The notes under the pieces were generated by a model. The model ran no database searches. It worked only from the letters and a program-made list of their open reading frames with translations, and had not been told where the DNA came from. Shown here piece by piece: positions 23,959 to 33,093 of a DNA stretch of 64,000 nt; position 1 is the stretch's first letter, and each line of letters opens with the position of its first letter. The translations under genes and the position numbers were made by a program. The stretch covers positions 1 to 64,000 of the forward strand of contig ONDP01000026.1 in assembly GCA_900316645.1 (NCBI GenBank). The letters run 5' to 3'. Source of the stretch: an uncultured Prevotellaceae bacterium (GTDB lineage Bacteria; Bacteroidota; Bacteroidia; Bacteroidales; Bacteroidaceae).

Positions 23959-26484
23959 ATGAAACAGTTATCATTTATTCATGCTCATTTGCGCCTGGCA
24001 TTGGTATGCCTGCTTCTTGGTGCTACCACTATGTTGATGGCAGCCTCTCGCTTTGTCAGTTTTCAGTCAGGCGATTTACAGTTGACAGGTGGTCAAATCA
24101 CCATCAGTTATGATGTTGCCGATGCCAAGGCAGTAGCCATTGCTGCCCAAACCTTGTCACAGGACTTCCAACGTGTGACTGGTTCGCCGGCTCAACTTAC
24201 ACAAAATGACCGAGGCAATATCCTCGTGGGTACATTAGGCCAGTCTGCCCTCATCGATCGTCTTGTCAAACAACATAGACTCGATGCCTCGTTGTTGAAA
24301 GGCAAACGTGAGAAATTCGTTATTACGCTGATTGACAATCAGTTGGTTATTGCAGGCAGCGACCGCCGAGGTACTGTTTATGGCATCTACGAACTCTCCC
24401 AGCAAATGGGTGTGTCGCCTTGGTATTATTGGGCAGATGTACCTGTAGAACATCATGATAAGCTATATATTAAAAAAGGTATATATACCGATGGCGAACC
24501 GGCTGTCGAATTCCGTGGTATCTTTCTTAACGACGAGGCTCCCTGTCTCACGTCGTGGGTCAAGCACACCTTCGGTACTAATTACGGTGACCATCGATTC
24601 TATGAGAAAGTTTTTGAACTTATCCTTCGTCTGCGTGGCAACATGATGTGGCCAGCCATGTGGGGATGGGCTTTCTATGCTGACGACCCTCTCAACGGCA
24701 AGACAGCCGACGATATGGGCATTATCATGGGAACCTCGCACCACGAGCCTATGGCACGCAACCATCAGGAGTATGCACGGAAGCGCAACGAGTGGGGACC
24801 ATGGAACTATCAGAAGAATGCCAAGCGTCTCGATCAGTTCTTCCGTGAGGGCATCCAACGTATAAAAGGTACTGAAGATATGGTCACTATCGGTATGCGT
24901 GGTGATGGCGACGAGGCCATGAGCGAGGATGCTGATACCAAACTCCTGCAGCGCATTGTCGAGAACCAGCGTCGCATCATTGCTCAGGAAACAGGACGTA
25001 AAGCCAAGGAAACCACCCAGGTGTGGGCACTTTATAAAGAGGTGTTAGACTACTATGATAAAGGTATGCGCGTGCCTGAAGACGTCATCATGCTGCTCTG
25101 CGACGACAACTGGGGCAATGTGCGCCGTGTGCCCAATCAAAAGGAGCGCCAGCATCCAGGCGGCTGGGGACTCTATTATCACGTCGATTATGTGGGAGCT
25201 CCTCGCAACACTAAGTGGATCAACGTCACCCCCACCATCAATATGTGGGAACAATTGCATCTGGCTTATGTCAATGGCATTCAGCGCATGTGGATTCTCA
25301 ATGTGGGCGACTTGAAACCTATGGAGTATCCCATTACCTTCTTCATGGATATGGCGTGGAACCCCAATCAATACACTTCAAGACTTGTTACTAACCATAC
25401 TGAGGCATTCTGCCGTCAGCAGTTTGGCGATGCGCAGGCTGTTGAGGCAGCGCGTCTGCTCAACCTTTCGTGCAAGCTTAATGGACGCGTAACAGCAGAG
25501 ATGCTTGATGCCCGGACCTATAACGTCAATACAGGCGAGTGGCGTCAGGTGGCCGACGAATTCATGCGCCTCGAAGCCGAAGCCCTGCGCCAGTATATCA
25601 CCCTCGATACCCGTTATCGTGATGCCTACCAGCAGCTGATACTGTTCCCCATTCAGGCTATGTCGAACATCTATCAGATGTACTATGCCCAGGCTATGAA
25701 CCATAAACTCTTTGCCGAGGGCAATCCCGACTGCAACTTATGGGCTGATAGGGTGGAGCAGGCCTTCCGTCGCGACTCGCTGCTTTGCGCCGACTATAAC
25801 CATAAGATGGCTGGAGGCAAGTGGAATGGCATGATGACGCAGAAGCACATCGGCTATACCTCTTGGAACGACGATTTCCCTGCCGACCGTCTGCCCAAGG
25901 TCAATCGTTTGGCTGATGCGGCTTCTGGCGGCTACATCTTCACCATGCAGCACGATGTTGTATCGATGGAAGCCGAGCATTATTTCAAAGCACAGGATGG
26001 TCCATCTACCAAGTGGACAGTACTGCCCGATATGGGGCGCACACGCAGTGGTCTTACGCTGATGCCCTATACCGAGAGTCCTGCAGGCGGCAGCCTGTCG
26101 TATCGCTTCACCACCGCCACTCAGGCTCAGCGCAAGGTCAAGGTACATGTCGTAGTTAAGTCAACCCTCGACTATCTCAACAAGGGCGGACTCACCTATC
26201 AGGTGTCGCTTGATGGCAGCAGCCCTGTTACCGTCAACTTCAACAAGAATCTCAATGAGTCGAAGGAGAACATCTATAGCGTCTATTATCCCACGATAGC
26301 CCGTCGCGTAGTAGAGTCGGTAGTCGAGTTGCCATTGTCGGCTTCCAGTGTGCATACACTTACCATTCAGCCCGACGATCCTGCTATCATCTTCGAGAAA
26401 ATCGTGGTCGATGCAGGTGGTTATCAACCCTCATTCCTCTTCATGGATGAATCTCTATGCAAGATTGATGCAAGTCAAAAATAA
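23959..26484 (+). CDS. Glycoside hydrolase family 115 (xylan alpha-glucuronidase)
   Basis: The 841-residue secreted protein has a signal peptide (residues 1-28), an N-terminal alpha/beta domain with GSDRRGTVYGIYELSQQMGV, and the GH115 catalytic barrel with EFRGIFLNDEAPCLTSW, NMMWPAMWGWAFYADDP, MGTSHHEPM and TIGMRGDGDEAM. A C-terminal GH115_C beta domain follows (VSMEAEHYFKAQDG onward). Members remove (4-O-methyl-)glucuronic acid side chains from xylan. It stands alone, without SusCD, other xylanases or a regulator nearby, which is unusual for this enzyme in Bacteroidales. Confidence 0.93.
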   Translation: MKQLSFIHAHLRLALVCLLLGATTMLMAASRFVSFQSGDLQLTGGQITISYDVADAKAVAIAAQTLSQDFQRVTGSPAQLTQNDRGNILVGTLGQSALIDRLVKQHRLDASLLKGKREKFVITLIDNQLVIAGSDRRGTVYGIYELSQQMGVSPWYYWADVPVEHHDKLYIKKGIYTDGEPAVEFRGIFLNDEAPCLTSWVKHTFGTNYGDHRFYEKVFELILRLRGNMMWPAMWGWAFYADDPLNGKTADDMGIIMGTSHHEPMARNHQEYARKRNEWGPWNYQKNAKRLDQFFREGIQRIKGTEDMVTIGMRGDGDEAMSEDADTKLLQRIVENQRRIIAQETGRKAKETTQVWALYKEVLDYYDKGMRVPEDVIMLLCDDNWGNVRRVPNQKERQHPGGWGLYYHVDYVGAPRNTKWINVTPTINMWEQLHLAYVNGIQRMWILNVGDLKPMEYPITFFMDMAWNPNQYTSRLVTNHTEAFCRQQFGDAQAVEAARLLNLSCKLNGRVTAEMLDARTYNVNTGEWRQVADEFMRLEAEALRQYITLDTRYRDAYQQLILFPIQAMSNIYQMYYAQAMNHKLFAEGNPDCNLWADRVEQAFRRDSLLCADYNHKMAGGKWNGMMTQKHIGYTSWNDDFPADRLPKVNRLADAASGGYIFTMQHDVVSMEAEHYFKAQDGPSTKWTVLPDMGRTRSGLTLMPYTESPAGGSLSYRFTTATQAQRKVKVHVVVKSTLDYLNKGGLTYQVSLDGSSPVTVNFNKNLNESKENIYSVYYPTIARRVVESVVELPLSASSVHTLTIQPDDPAIIFEKIVVDAGGYQPSFLFMDESLCKIDASQK

Positions 26485-26552
26485 TGCTTTTGCGTGCAAA
26501 TATCACCATTCTGATGCTTGTACATCACCAACTTTGACGTACTTTTGCATTA

Positions 26553-26661
26553 GAAAAAGCATAGAAATAGAAATACTGTGGCATTTGTCTAAGGTAAGAA
26601 GATTGTTAGTAAGGAGATTATACAGAGCAGGGCACTCGTGATGAGAGTCCTGCTTTTTTGT
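26553..26661 (+). ncRNA. Candidate small RNA with own promoter and terminator
   Basis: TACTTTTG at 26540-26547 has a TTG exactly 19 bp upstream (26518-26520), a full Bacteroidetes promoter match. About 80 bp past the expected start lies a 12-bp stem (26626-26637 with 26643-26654, one mismatch and one wobble) followed by a T-run, a good terminator. No credible open frame lies between. A short untranslated RNA of roughly 105-110 nt is the simplest reading; the terminator could instead serve the GH115 message. Confidence 0.4.
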
Positions 26662-26836
26662 TTTTTCTTGATATATGTCATTAAAAGTAAACCTTTTTTT
26701 GTTAATTGTGTACGGAAACAATTACTATAATTTTGAGCTTTGGTGTTTACTACAACTTCTAATTCAGAGGAACAAAAAGCCTGAATGCTAACTCCTACAA
26801 ACAGGAGCAGCATAGAGATGAGTAAACTTTTTTCAT
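26589..26836 (-). pseudogene. Frameshifted signal-peptide reading frame
   Basis: The minus strand starts ATG-AAAAAA-GTTTACTC and stops after 13 codons. With one more A in the run it would read MKKSLLISMLLLFVGVSIQA, a perfect signal peptide, and continue FCSSELEVVVNTKAQNYSN before degenerating across the antisense of the hairpin terminator. It looks like a remnant of an exported protein broken in a homopolymer and truncated. No promoter box is visible upstream. A sequencing error is possible. Confidence 0.4.
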
Positions 26837-26868
26837 ATTACTTAGTCTTGTTGTGTAAAATGGAAGTA

Positions 26869-27138
26869 TTATTTCTTGATTTTAGCTTCTATTTCGCTCT
26901 TGGCTTTCTCGGCCAAGTCTTTCAACTTGCCTTGAAGGAGCCCCTCTAGACTACCGGAGAGGGGATTCGACGAATTGTCCGTACTTGCCTCGGCATTGGC
27001 TTCGCCCTTGCCTTTCAGCGTGTCTTGCAATTTGTCTTGTAACATGTCGGTCAATGAACCGCCTTTTTCCTTGAGTTCGTTCAGAATCTCTTCACCTTTC
27101 TCACTGGTAATGGTGTTAAGTATTTTCTTAAAGTCCAT
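26869..27138 (-). CDS. Small helical hypothetical protein
   Basis: The 89-residue protein is charged and helical with Lys/Glu repeats (ILNELKEKGGSLTDMLQDKL) and a short Ser/Asn linker, without signal peptide, Cys or membrane segment. A strong promoter box lies 41 bp upstream. I do not recognise a family; the composition suggests a soluble coiled or molten helical protein. Confidence 0.65.
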   Translation of the reverse strand: MDFKKILNTITSEKGEEILNELKEKGGSLTDMLQDKLQDTLKGKGEANAEASTDNSSNPLSGSLEGLLQGKLKDLAEKAKSEIEAKIKK

Positions 27139-27178
27139 AATTGTTTGGTAATTTTGAGTTTATAATTGTTAGCTGCTG

Positions 27179-27186
27179 CAAAGATA
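27179..27186 (-). promoter_or_regulatory. Promoter box for the small helical protein
   Basis: The minus strand reads TATCTTTG, about 41 bp before the start. Confidence 0.65.
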
Positions 27187-27260
27187 AGAAAAAAACTGAT
27201 GAATTGAAAGCAGAAATGCAGAAAATCTTCATTTTCGTTGGTTTTTATATAAAAAAGGTG

Positions 27261-27268
27261 TAACTTTG
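27261..27268 (+). promoter_or_regulatory. Promoter box for the ilv operon
   Basis: TAACTTTG with TTG 20 bp upstream (27238-27240), 34 bp before ilvD. Confidence 0.75.
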
Positions 27269-27302
27269 CAAGCTAAAATAGACAAATACGAAAGATTAAG
27301 AT

Positions 27303-29105
27303 ATGAAACATCAGTTACGCAGTGCAGTATGCACAGAGGGTAGGAGAATGGCTGGCGCCCGTGCTCTATGGGTAGCCACAGGTATGAAACAGGAGCAGTT
27401 TGGCAAGCCGATTATCGCTATTGTCAACTCGTTCACGCAATTTGTGCCTGGTCATACACACCTGCACGAGATAGGACAGATTGTTCGCGAGGAGATAGAG
27501 AAAATGGGGTGCTATGCCGCCGAATTCAATACAATAGCCATCGACGACGGTATTGCCATGGGCCACGACGGTATGCTGTATTCGCTGCCATCACGCGATA
27601 TCATTGCCGATAGCGTAGAGTATATGGTGAATGCGCATAAGGCTGACGCCATGATCTGTATCTCGAATTGCGATAAGGTGACACCTGGTATGCTGATGGC
27701 TTCTATGCGACTGAACATTCCTACGGTGTTCTGCTCAGGCGGACCGATGGAGGCTGGACGCTGGCGCGGCGAGAATGCCGACCTGATTACGGCTATGGTG
27801 AAAGGTGCCGACCCATCGGTGACCGACGAGGAGATGCGCGAGATTGAACAGTGCTCATGTCCCGGTTGCGGAAGCTGCTCGGGCATGTTTACGGCTAACT
27901 CGATGAACTCGCTGACAGAGGCTATCGGACTGTCGCTGCCCGGCAACGGCACTATTCTGGCTACGCATACCAACCGTGTAGAACTCTTCAAGGCTGCTGC
28001 CCGTCAGGTAGTGAAGAATGCCTTCGCCTATTATGAGGACGGCGACGAGAGCGTACTGCCCCGCAACATTGCTACGCGCAAGGCCTTTATGAATGCCATG
28101 TCGCTCGATATTGCCATGGGTGGTTCTACTAATACAGTGTTGCACCTGTTGGCTGTAGCCCAGGAGGCCGGTACCGACTTTACGATGAAGGATATCGACG
28201 CCTTGAGCCGTAAGGTGCCCTGCCTTTGCAAACTGGCGCCCAACACGCAGAAATACAGCGTGCAGGAGTGTGGCCGTGCCGGTGGTATTCTCGGCATTCT
28301 CAACGAACTGAACAAAGGTGGCCTGATTGACGGCTCTGCCCCCCGTGTGGACGGTATGACGCTTGCTGAGGCTATCAAGAAATATAGCATTGTTGATGGT
28401 GACATTGACCCGGAGGCCAATCGTATTTACCAGACTGCTCCAGGCAACCGCTTTAGCACCAAGATGGGTTCACAGTCGGAAGAGTGGGGCACGCTGGATA
28501 CCGACCGCGCCAACGGCTGTATCCGCGACATCGCTCACGCCTACACCAAGGATGGCGGACTGGCTGTACTCTTCGGCAACATCGCTCAAGACGGATGCGT
28601 GGTGAAGACTGCCGGTGTCGATGAGAGCCTGTGGCACTTCGAAGGTCCTGCCGTCTGCTTCGATTCGCAGGAAGATGCCTGCGAAGGCATTCTGGGCGGA
28701 CGCGTGAAGAAGGGCGACTGCGTGGTGATTACCCACGAGGGTCCCAAGGGCGGTCCCGGTATGCAGGAAATGCTGTATCCCACCTCTTATATTAAGTCGA
28801 TGCACATGGGTAAGGAGTGTGCCCTGATTACCGACGGACGATTCTCGGGCGGTACCTCAGGACTCTCTATCGGTCATATTTCGCCGGAAGCTGCTGCAGG
28901 CGGTAACATCGGCAAAATCAAGGATGGCGACATCATCGTGATAGACATCCCCAACCGCAGCATCAACGTGAAGCTGTCTGACGAAGAACTGGCAGCCCGT
29001 CCACAGCAGCCCCTGAAGCGCAACCGCCAGGTGTCGAAAGCCCTGCGTGCCTACGCTCAGAGTGTATCAAGTGCTGATAAGGGTGGAGTGAGAATAATTG
29101 ACTAA
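27303..29105 (+). CDS. ilvD: Dihydroxy-acid dehydratase
   Basis: IlvD dehydrates 2,3-dihydroxy-isovalerate and -methylvalerate to the 2-oxo acids in valine and isoleucine synthesis. The 600-residue protein has [20 protein letters not shown], the cluster-binding [19 protein letters not shown], and [20 protein letters not shown] near the C-terminus. Length is as expected. It is the first gene of the ilvD-ilvB-ilvN-thioesterase series. Confidence 0.96.
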   Translation: MKHQLRSAVCTEGRRMAGARALWVATGMKQEQFGKPIIAIVNSFTQFVPGHTHLHEIGQIVREEIEKMGCYAAEFNTIAIDDGIAMGHDGMLYSLPSRDIIADSVEYMVNAHKADAMICISNCDKVTPGMLMASMRLNIPTVFCSGGPMEAGRWRGENADLITAMVKGADPSVTDEEMREIEQCSCPGCGSCSGMFTANSMNSLTEAIGLSLPGNGTILATHTNRVELFKAAARQVVKNAFAYYEDGDESVLPRNIATRKAFMNAMSLDIAMGGSTNTVLHLLAVAQEAGTDFTMKDIDALSRKVPCLCKLAPNTQKYSVQECGRAGGILGILNELNKGGLIDGSAPRVDGMTLAEAIKKYSIVDGDIDPEANRIYQTAPGNRFSTKMGSQSEEWGTLDTDRANGCIRDIAHAYTKDGGLAVLFGNIAQDGCVVKTAGVDESLWHFEGPAVCFDSQEDACEGILGGRVKKGDCVVITHEGPKGGPGMQEMLYPTSYIKSMHMGKECALITDGRFSGGTSGLSIGHISPEAAAGGNIGKIKDGDIIVIDIPNRSINVKLSDEELAARPQQPLKRNRQVSKALRAYAQSVSSADKGGVRIID

Positions 29106-29115
29106 GAATTTCGAG

Positions 29116-29139
29116 ATAACGTTATAACGTCATAACGAC
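29116..29139. repeat. 8-bp repeat between ilvD and ilvB
   Basis: ATAACGTT, ATAACGTC and ATAACGAC follow each other in the 46-bp gap. Confidence 0.7.
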
Positions 29140-29151
29140 GCAAAAGAGAAT

Positions 29152-30793
29152 ATGAGAGACAAGATAACTGGTTCGAAAGCGCTGATGCGTGCATTGCAGG
29201 CCGAGGGGGTGAAGACTATTTTCGGTTACCCTGGCGGCTCTATCATGCCCACGTACGATTCGCTATTCGACTACACACGAGGTGAAAAGAAATGTTTTGA
29301 CCATATATTGGTGCGCCACGAACAGGGTGCCGTACATGCTGCTGAGGGCTATGCCCGCGTCAGTGGCGAGGTAGGTGTAGCCTTGGTGACCAGCGGTCCC
29401 GGTGCCACGAATACGCTGACGGGTGTGGCTGATGCCATGCTTGACTCAACGCCCATCGTGGTGATAGCCGGACAGGTGGCTATTTCAGCCCTGGGTACCG
29501 ATGCCTTCCAGGAGGTTGACCTCGTGGGTGTGGCTCAGCCTATCTGTAAGTGGGCTTACCAGATTCGTCATGCCGAGGATGTGGCTTGGGCTGTCAGTCG
29601 TGCGTTCTATATTGCACGTAGCGGTCGCCCGGGTCCTGTAGTGCTCGACTTCCCTCGTAACGCACAGGTAGAGGAGGTAGAATGGGAACCCAAGAAGGTT
29701 GATTTCGTGCGTTCGTATGTAGCCAAGCCCCAGCTGAATGAAGAGGCTGTACGTCAGGCTGCCGAACTGATCAACAATGCCAAGCGCCCCTTGGCTCTGG
29801 TAGGGCAGGGCGTAGAGCTGGGTAATGCACAGGAAGAGTTGAAGGCATTCCTGGAGAAAGCCGATATTCCTGCCGGACGCACCATGCTGGGTCTGTCGGC
29901 ATTGCCATCCGACCATCCCCTGAACGTGGGTATGCTGGGTATGCACGGCAACTATGCCGTCAACCTGAAAGAGCAGGAGTGCGACGTGCTGATAGCCATC
30001 GGTATGCGTTTCTCCGACCGCGTGACGGGTAATACGAAGACGTATGCCAAGCAGGCGAAGATTATTCATTTGGATATTGACCGTAGCGAGATAGATAAGA
30101 ACGTGAAGACCGATGTGGCTGTAGTGGCAGACTGTAAGGAGTCGTTGCCCGCTATCACGGCTTTGCTGAATTCCAATAATCACCGCGAATGGCGTGATTC
30201 GTTCAAGGAACTCGACCGCAAAGAGCGCGAGAAAGTTATCGAGCCCGCCATCCATCCCACACAGGGTCCGTTGCTGATGGGCGAGGTGGTGAATGTGGTT
30301 GCTGAGAAGGCCCCACGCGGTACTGTCCTCGTGACGGATGTTGGTCAGAATCAGCTATTTGCGACCCGCTACTTCAAGTATCCCGAGAAGCGCAGTATCT
30401 GTACCAGCGGTGGACTGGGAACGATGGGCTACGGTATGCCAGCCGCTATCGGTGCCACTTTTGGTACTGACCGTATGGTGTGCTGTTTCATGGGCGATGG
30501 CGGTTTCCAGATGTGTATCGAGGAACTGGGTACCATCATGGAGCAGCAGTCACCCGTCAAGATGATTCTGCTCAATAACAACTATCTGGGCAACGTGCGC
30601 CAGTGGCAGGATATGTTCTGGATGCGCCGCAAGTCGTTCACCAAGATGATGCAATGATCTGGCTGCTGCCGTCGAGAAGATGCTGACGACCGACGGGCCT
30701 TTTATTCTTGAGTGTGCTATCAAGGAAGACGACGACGTGCTGCCTATGACGCCTCCGGGAATGAACGTGAACGATATGATGCTGGAAGTGTAG
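29152..30793 (+). pseudogene. ilvB: Acetolactate synthase large subunit, disrupted near the 3' end
   Basis: The frame encodes a normal acetolactate synthase for 501 residues: GYPGGSIMPTYD with the family-typical Gly-Tyr-Pro-Gly, HEQGAVHAAEGYAR with the catalytic Glu, and the thiamine motif GDGGFQM to LLNNNYLGNVRQW. It stops at TGA (30655-30657) right after SFTKMMQ. The missing end reappears in another frame as DLAAAVEKMLTTDGPFILE to NVNDMMLEV, ending TAG at 30793. Compared with the family, about twenty residues between KMM and DLAAA are missing, so this is a frame-breaking deletion, not a simple one-base slip. If real, it should truncate the C-terminal part of the thiamine domain; an assembly artefact is possible. 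Confidence 0.85.
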
Positions 30794-30802
30794 GAGAGTT
30801 GA

Positions 30803-30846
30803 AGGATTGAAGAATTGAAGGATTGAAGTAATCGAAAGATTGAAGT
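30803..30846. repeat. 8-bp repeat between ilvB and ilvN
   Basis: AGGATTGA, AGAATTGA, AGGATTGA, a 9-bp AGTAATCGA and AAGATTGA fill the gap up to the ilvN start. Confidence 0.75.
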
Positions 30847-30847
30847 A

Positions 30848-31393
30848 ATGGAAGACAAAAAGAAACTATATACGCTGCTGGTTTATTCGGAGAATATTGC
30901 CGGTATATTGAATCAGGTGACAGCCGTATTCACCCGTCGCCAGGTGAATATCGAGAGTCTGAACGTGTCGGCATCGTCGATAGAGGGTGTGCATAAATAC
31001 ACCATCACGGCATGGAGCGATGAGGACCAGATTATCAAAATCACCAAGCAGATTGAGAAGAAGGTGGATGTCATCAAGGCCAACTACTTCACCGACGACC
31101 AGCTGTTCATCCGTGAGGCAGGACTCTATAAGTTGCAGACCGACCTGGTGATGCAGAATCCGGAGATATCGCGCACCATCCGTCGCCACGATGCCAAGAT
31201 AACGGAGGTGAACCCTACCTATATCATCGTGATGAAGAGTGGACGAACGGAGGACATCATATCGCTCTATCGTGCATTGGACGAATATGGCTGTGTGTTG
31301 CAATATACCCGCAGCGGACGTATTGCCGTGACACGCGGCATGCAGGAGCAGGTGAGCGAATTCTTGGAAGAAAGGGAACAGCAGAATGGATAA
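30848..31393 (+). CDS. ilvN: Acetolactate synthase small (regulatory) subunit
   Basis: The 181-residue protein has an N-terminal ACT domain (LYTLLVYSENIAGILNQVTA, then RRQVNIESLNVSAS), which binds valine for feedback control, and an ACT-like C-terminal domain. It is intact although its partner ilvB upstream is broken. It overlaps the thioesterase start by 8 bp, so translation is coupled. Confidence 0.94.
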   Translation: MEDKKKLYTLLVYSENIAGILNQVTAVFTRRQVNIESLNVSASSIEGVHKYTITAWSDEDQIIKITKQIEKKVDVIKANYFTDDQLFIREAGLYKLQTDLVMQNPEISRTIRRHDAKITEVNPTYIIVMKSGRTEDIISLYRALDEYGCVLQYTRSGRIAVTRGMQEQVSEFLEEREQQNG

Positions 31394-32126
31394 GGTTGGG
31401 TGCTACGAGTTTATGGCAGAGCCGTTCCACTGCGACTTCAGCGGGCGTCTGTTTATGGGGCATCTGGGTAACCACATGCTGAATGCTGCCGACTTCCACA
31501 GCTCGGCACGTGGCTTTGGCATGAAGTATCTGATGACTATCAAGCGCTCGTGGGTGCTGTCGCGCCTGGCGATAGAGATGCAGGAGATGCCCACGCAATA
31601 CACGAAATTCAACGTCGAGACATGGGTCGAGAGTGCCATGCGCTATTTCACCAGTCGTAATTTTGCAGTTGTCGGCGATGATGGAAAGGTTTATGGCTAC
31701 GGGCGCAGCATCTGGGCCATGATTGATACCGAGAGCCGTCAGCCTACCGACATCTATGCTATCGACAACGGTGCCATCAATCAATGGATAGTCAACGATA
31801 AGGAATGTCCCATCGACAAGGGTGGGAGAGTGAAGATGAGCGACGATGCCAAACTGGTGCGCACCATCGACACCTATTATAATGATGTAGACATCAACGG
31901 GCATATCAATTCGGTGAAATATATCGAGCACGTACTCGACCTGTGGGATATGGCGTGGTATAAGGAGCACGGCATCAAGCGTTTCGAGATAGCCTATGTG
32001 GCAGAGGCTCATGCAGGCGACAAACTGTCGTTCTATATGGAGGAAGAGAATGCCTCGACTTTTAATGTTCGGATTGTGCGCGGCGACGGAACAGAGTGTT
32101 GCCGCAGTAAAATAGTGTTTTATTAA
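31386..32126 (+). CDS. Acyl-ACP thioesterase
   Basis: The 246-residue protein has two hot-dog repeats of the plant-like FatA/B bacterial family: an N-terminal half with FSGRLFMGHLGNH-like beta segments and RSWVLSRLAIEMQEMPT, and a C-terminal half with YNDVDINGHINSVKYIEHVLD, where the Asn-His pair is catalytic in relatives. It releases fatty acids from ACP. The gene is often found inside branched-chain amino acid clusters of Bacteroidales, perhaps because branched acyl chains derive from the same 2-oxo acids; that link is inference. Confidence 0.88.
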   Translation: MDKVGCYEFMAEPFHCDFSGRLFMGHLGNHMLNAADFHSSARGFGMKYLMTIKRSWVLSRLAIEMQEMPTQYTKFNVETWVESAMRYFTSRNFAVVGDDGKVYGYGRSIWAMIDTESRQPTDIYAIDNGAINQWIVNDKECPIDKGGRVKMSDDAKLVRTIDTYYNDVDINGHINSVKYIEHVLDLWDMAWYKEHGIKRFEIAYVAEAHAGDKLSFYMEEENASTFNVRIVRGDGTECCRSKIVFY

Positions 32127-32144
32127 TTTTATAGTGAGTATTTG

Positions 32145-32924
32145 ATGGCTAAACTTAGACAATTGTTTTTGATAATTGCCCTGTTACCTGTTTGTGTGAT
32201 GGCTCAGGAAGAAGAGCCGGAACCCTTCACAACAGATTTGTTTGGAGGCATATCGGCTCCCGACGTGATGCCAAAGGGGCGTGTTCAATGGGAAACCTAT
32301 GTGGGATACACTCACAGCACCATGTATGATGTGAAGACTGATTTTTGGAACATCAATTCTTCCCTCCTGCGATTTGGTGTCATTAAAAACATAGAATTGT
32401 TCATGATGGGGACACTGGCACATACAAATCTCGAGGGCGAAAAGGAAACTGGTGTTGCCGATTTATCTGTAGGCGTTAAGGCAAAACTGTTTGACGGGTG
32501 GAAAGCCATTCCTTCCATCGGAGTGAGGGGATTCCTGTATTTACCGGGAGGCGAGGATCATCCCTTCATGCCGGAAAAGTGTGCTTATCAGGTTGATTTG
32601 ATGTTCGACAATCCTATTACGTCATGGTTTGATATTGGGTATATGGCATCGTTATTATGGGATGATAACGAATCGCCTACTTTCTATGGAGGTATTGACT
32701 TTAACTTCACGCTGTCCGAGAAGTTCGCCTTGACGTTAGAGCAAGCCAATTTCTATCTCCCTCCAGAATACGAAAAGCGATACCAGCCTTGGGCATCAGC
32801 CACGCTGACCTATCAGATTCATCCGCGTGTGCAATTGGGTATTACGTCGGATGTCTTCTTAGAGCACATCAGTCAATACCGTAATGTGATGCTCGGTTTT
32901 GCTTGGCAATTGACTAAAAAATGA
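32145..32924 (+). CDS. Outer membrane beta-barrel protein (phenol-degradation MetA-like)
   Basis: The 259-residue precursor has a signal peptide ending VMAQ, then an acidic segment and about twelve amphipathic strands: TDLFGGISAPDVMPKGRVQW opens the barrel and RNVMLGFAWQLTKK closes it. The pattern resembles the MetA-pathway/transporter family of outer membrane proteins of unknown substrate. It lies between the thioesterase and ilvC genes, an odd place for an envelope protein. A TTG one codon upstream is rejected for the ATG. Confidence 0.75.
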   Translation: MAKLRQLFLIIALLPVCVMAQEEEPEPFTTDLFGGISAPDVMPKGRVQWETYVGYTHSTMYDVKTDFWNINSSLLRFGVIKNIELFMMGTLAHTNLEGEKETGVADLSVGVKAKLFDGWKAIPSIGVRGFLYLPGGEDHPFMPEKCAYQVDLMFDNPITSWFDIGYMASLLWDDNESPTFYGGIDFNFTLSEKFALTLEQANFYLPPEYEKRYQPWASATLTYQIHPRVQLGITSDVFLEHISQYRNVMLGFAWQLTKK

Positions 32925-32965
32925 TAATTAATTGAATTTTATTTTGTAGTTTACATACTTATTCG

Positions 32966-32973
32966 TAAATTTG
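32966..32973 (+). promoter_or_regulatory. Promoter box for ilvC
   Basis: TAAATTTG with TTTG exactly 19 bp upstream (32943-32946). It gives ilvC its own message with a leader of about 110 nt. Confidence 0.75.
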
Positions 32974-32988
32974 CATCCAATTATTAAG

Positions 32989-33068
32989 TTAACCCCTCGT
33001 CGGTGGTAAACACCAAACGTCCGGCTCTCGGGTTAAGGGCTGGCATGGTCGGCAAGGGACAAGTATAA
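32989..33068 (+). promoter_or_regulatory. Structured ilvC leader, possible attenuator
   Basis: TTAACCC (32989-32995) pairs with GGGTTAA (33030-33036), enclosing a small GGTG/CACC hairpin. An alternative 8-bp stem, CCGGCTCT (33021-33028) with AGGGCTGG (33036-33043), abuts and shares one base. A seven-codon frame MVGKGQV follows at 33045-33068. Two competing stems before an amino acid gene suggest regulation, but no known riboswitch was recognised. Confidence 0.4.
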
Positions 33069-33093
33069 CAATTTTAAAAAACAATTTGCAATT

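Larger units (their letters stand above)
26485..26868. other. 384-bp region without an intact gene
   Basis: The stretch contains a rightward promoter-like sequence, a hairpin terminator about 110 bp further, and on the minus strand a frameshifted signal-peptide reading frame; all are listed separately. No intact gene is visible. Confidence 0.6.

Noticed and set aside
30655..30663. Programmed frameshift in ilvB
   Set aside because: No slippery heptamer is present and residues are missing between the two parts, so recoding could not restore the protein.
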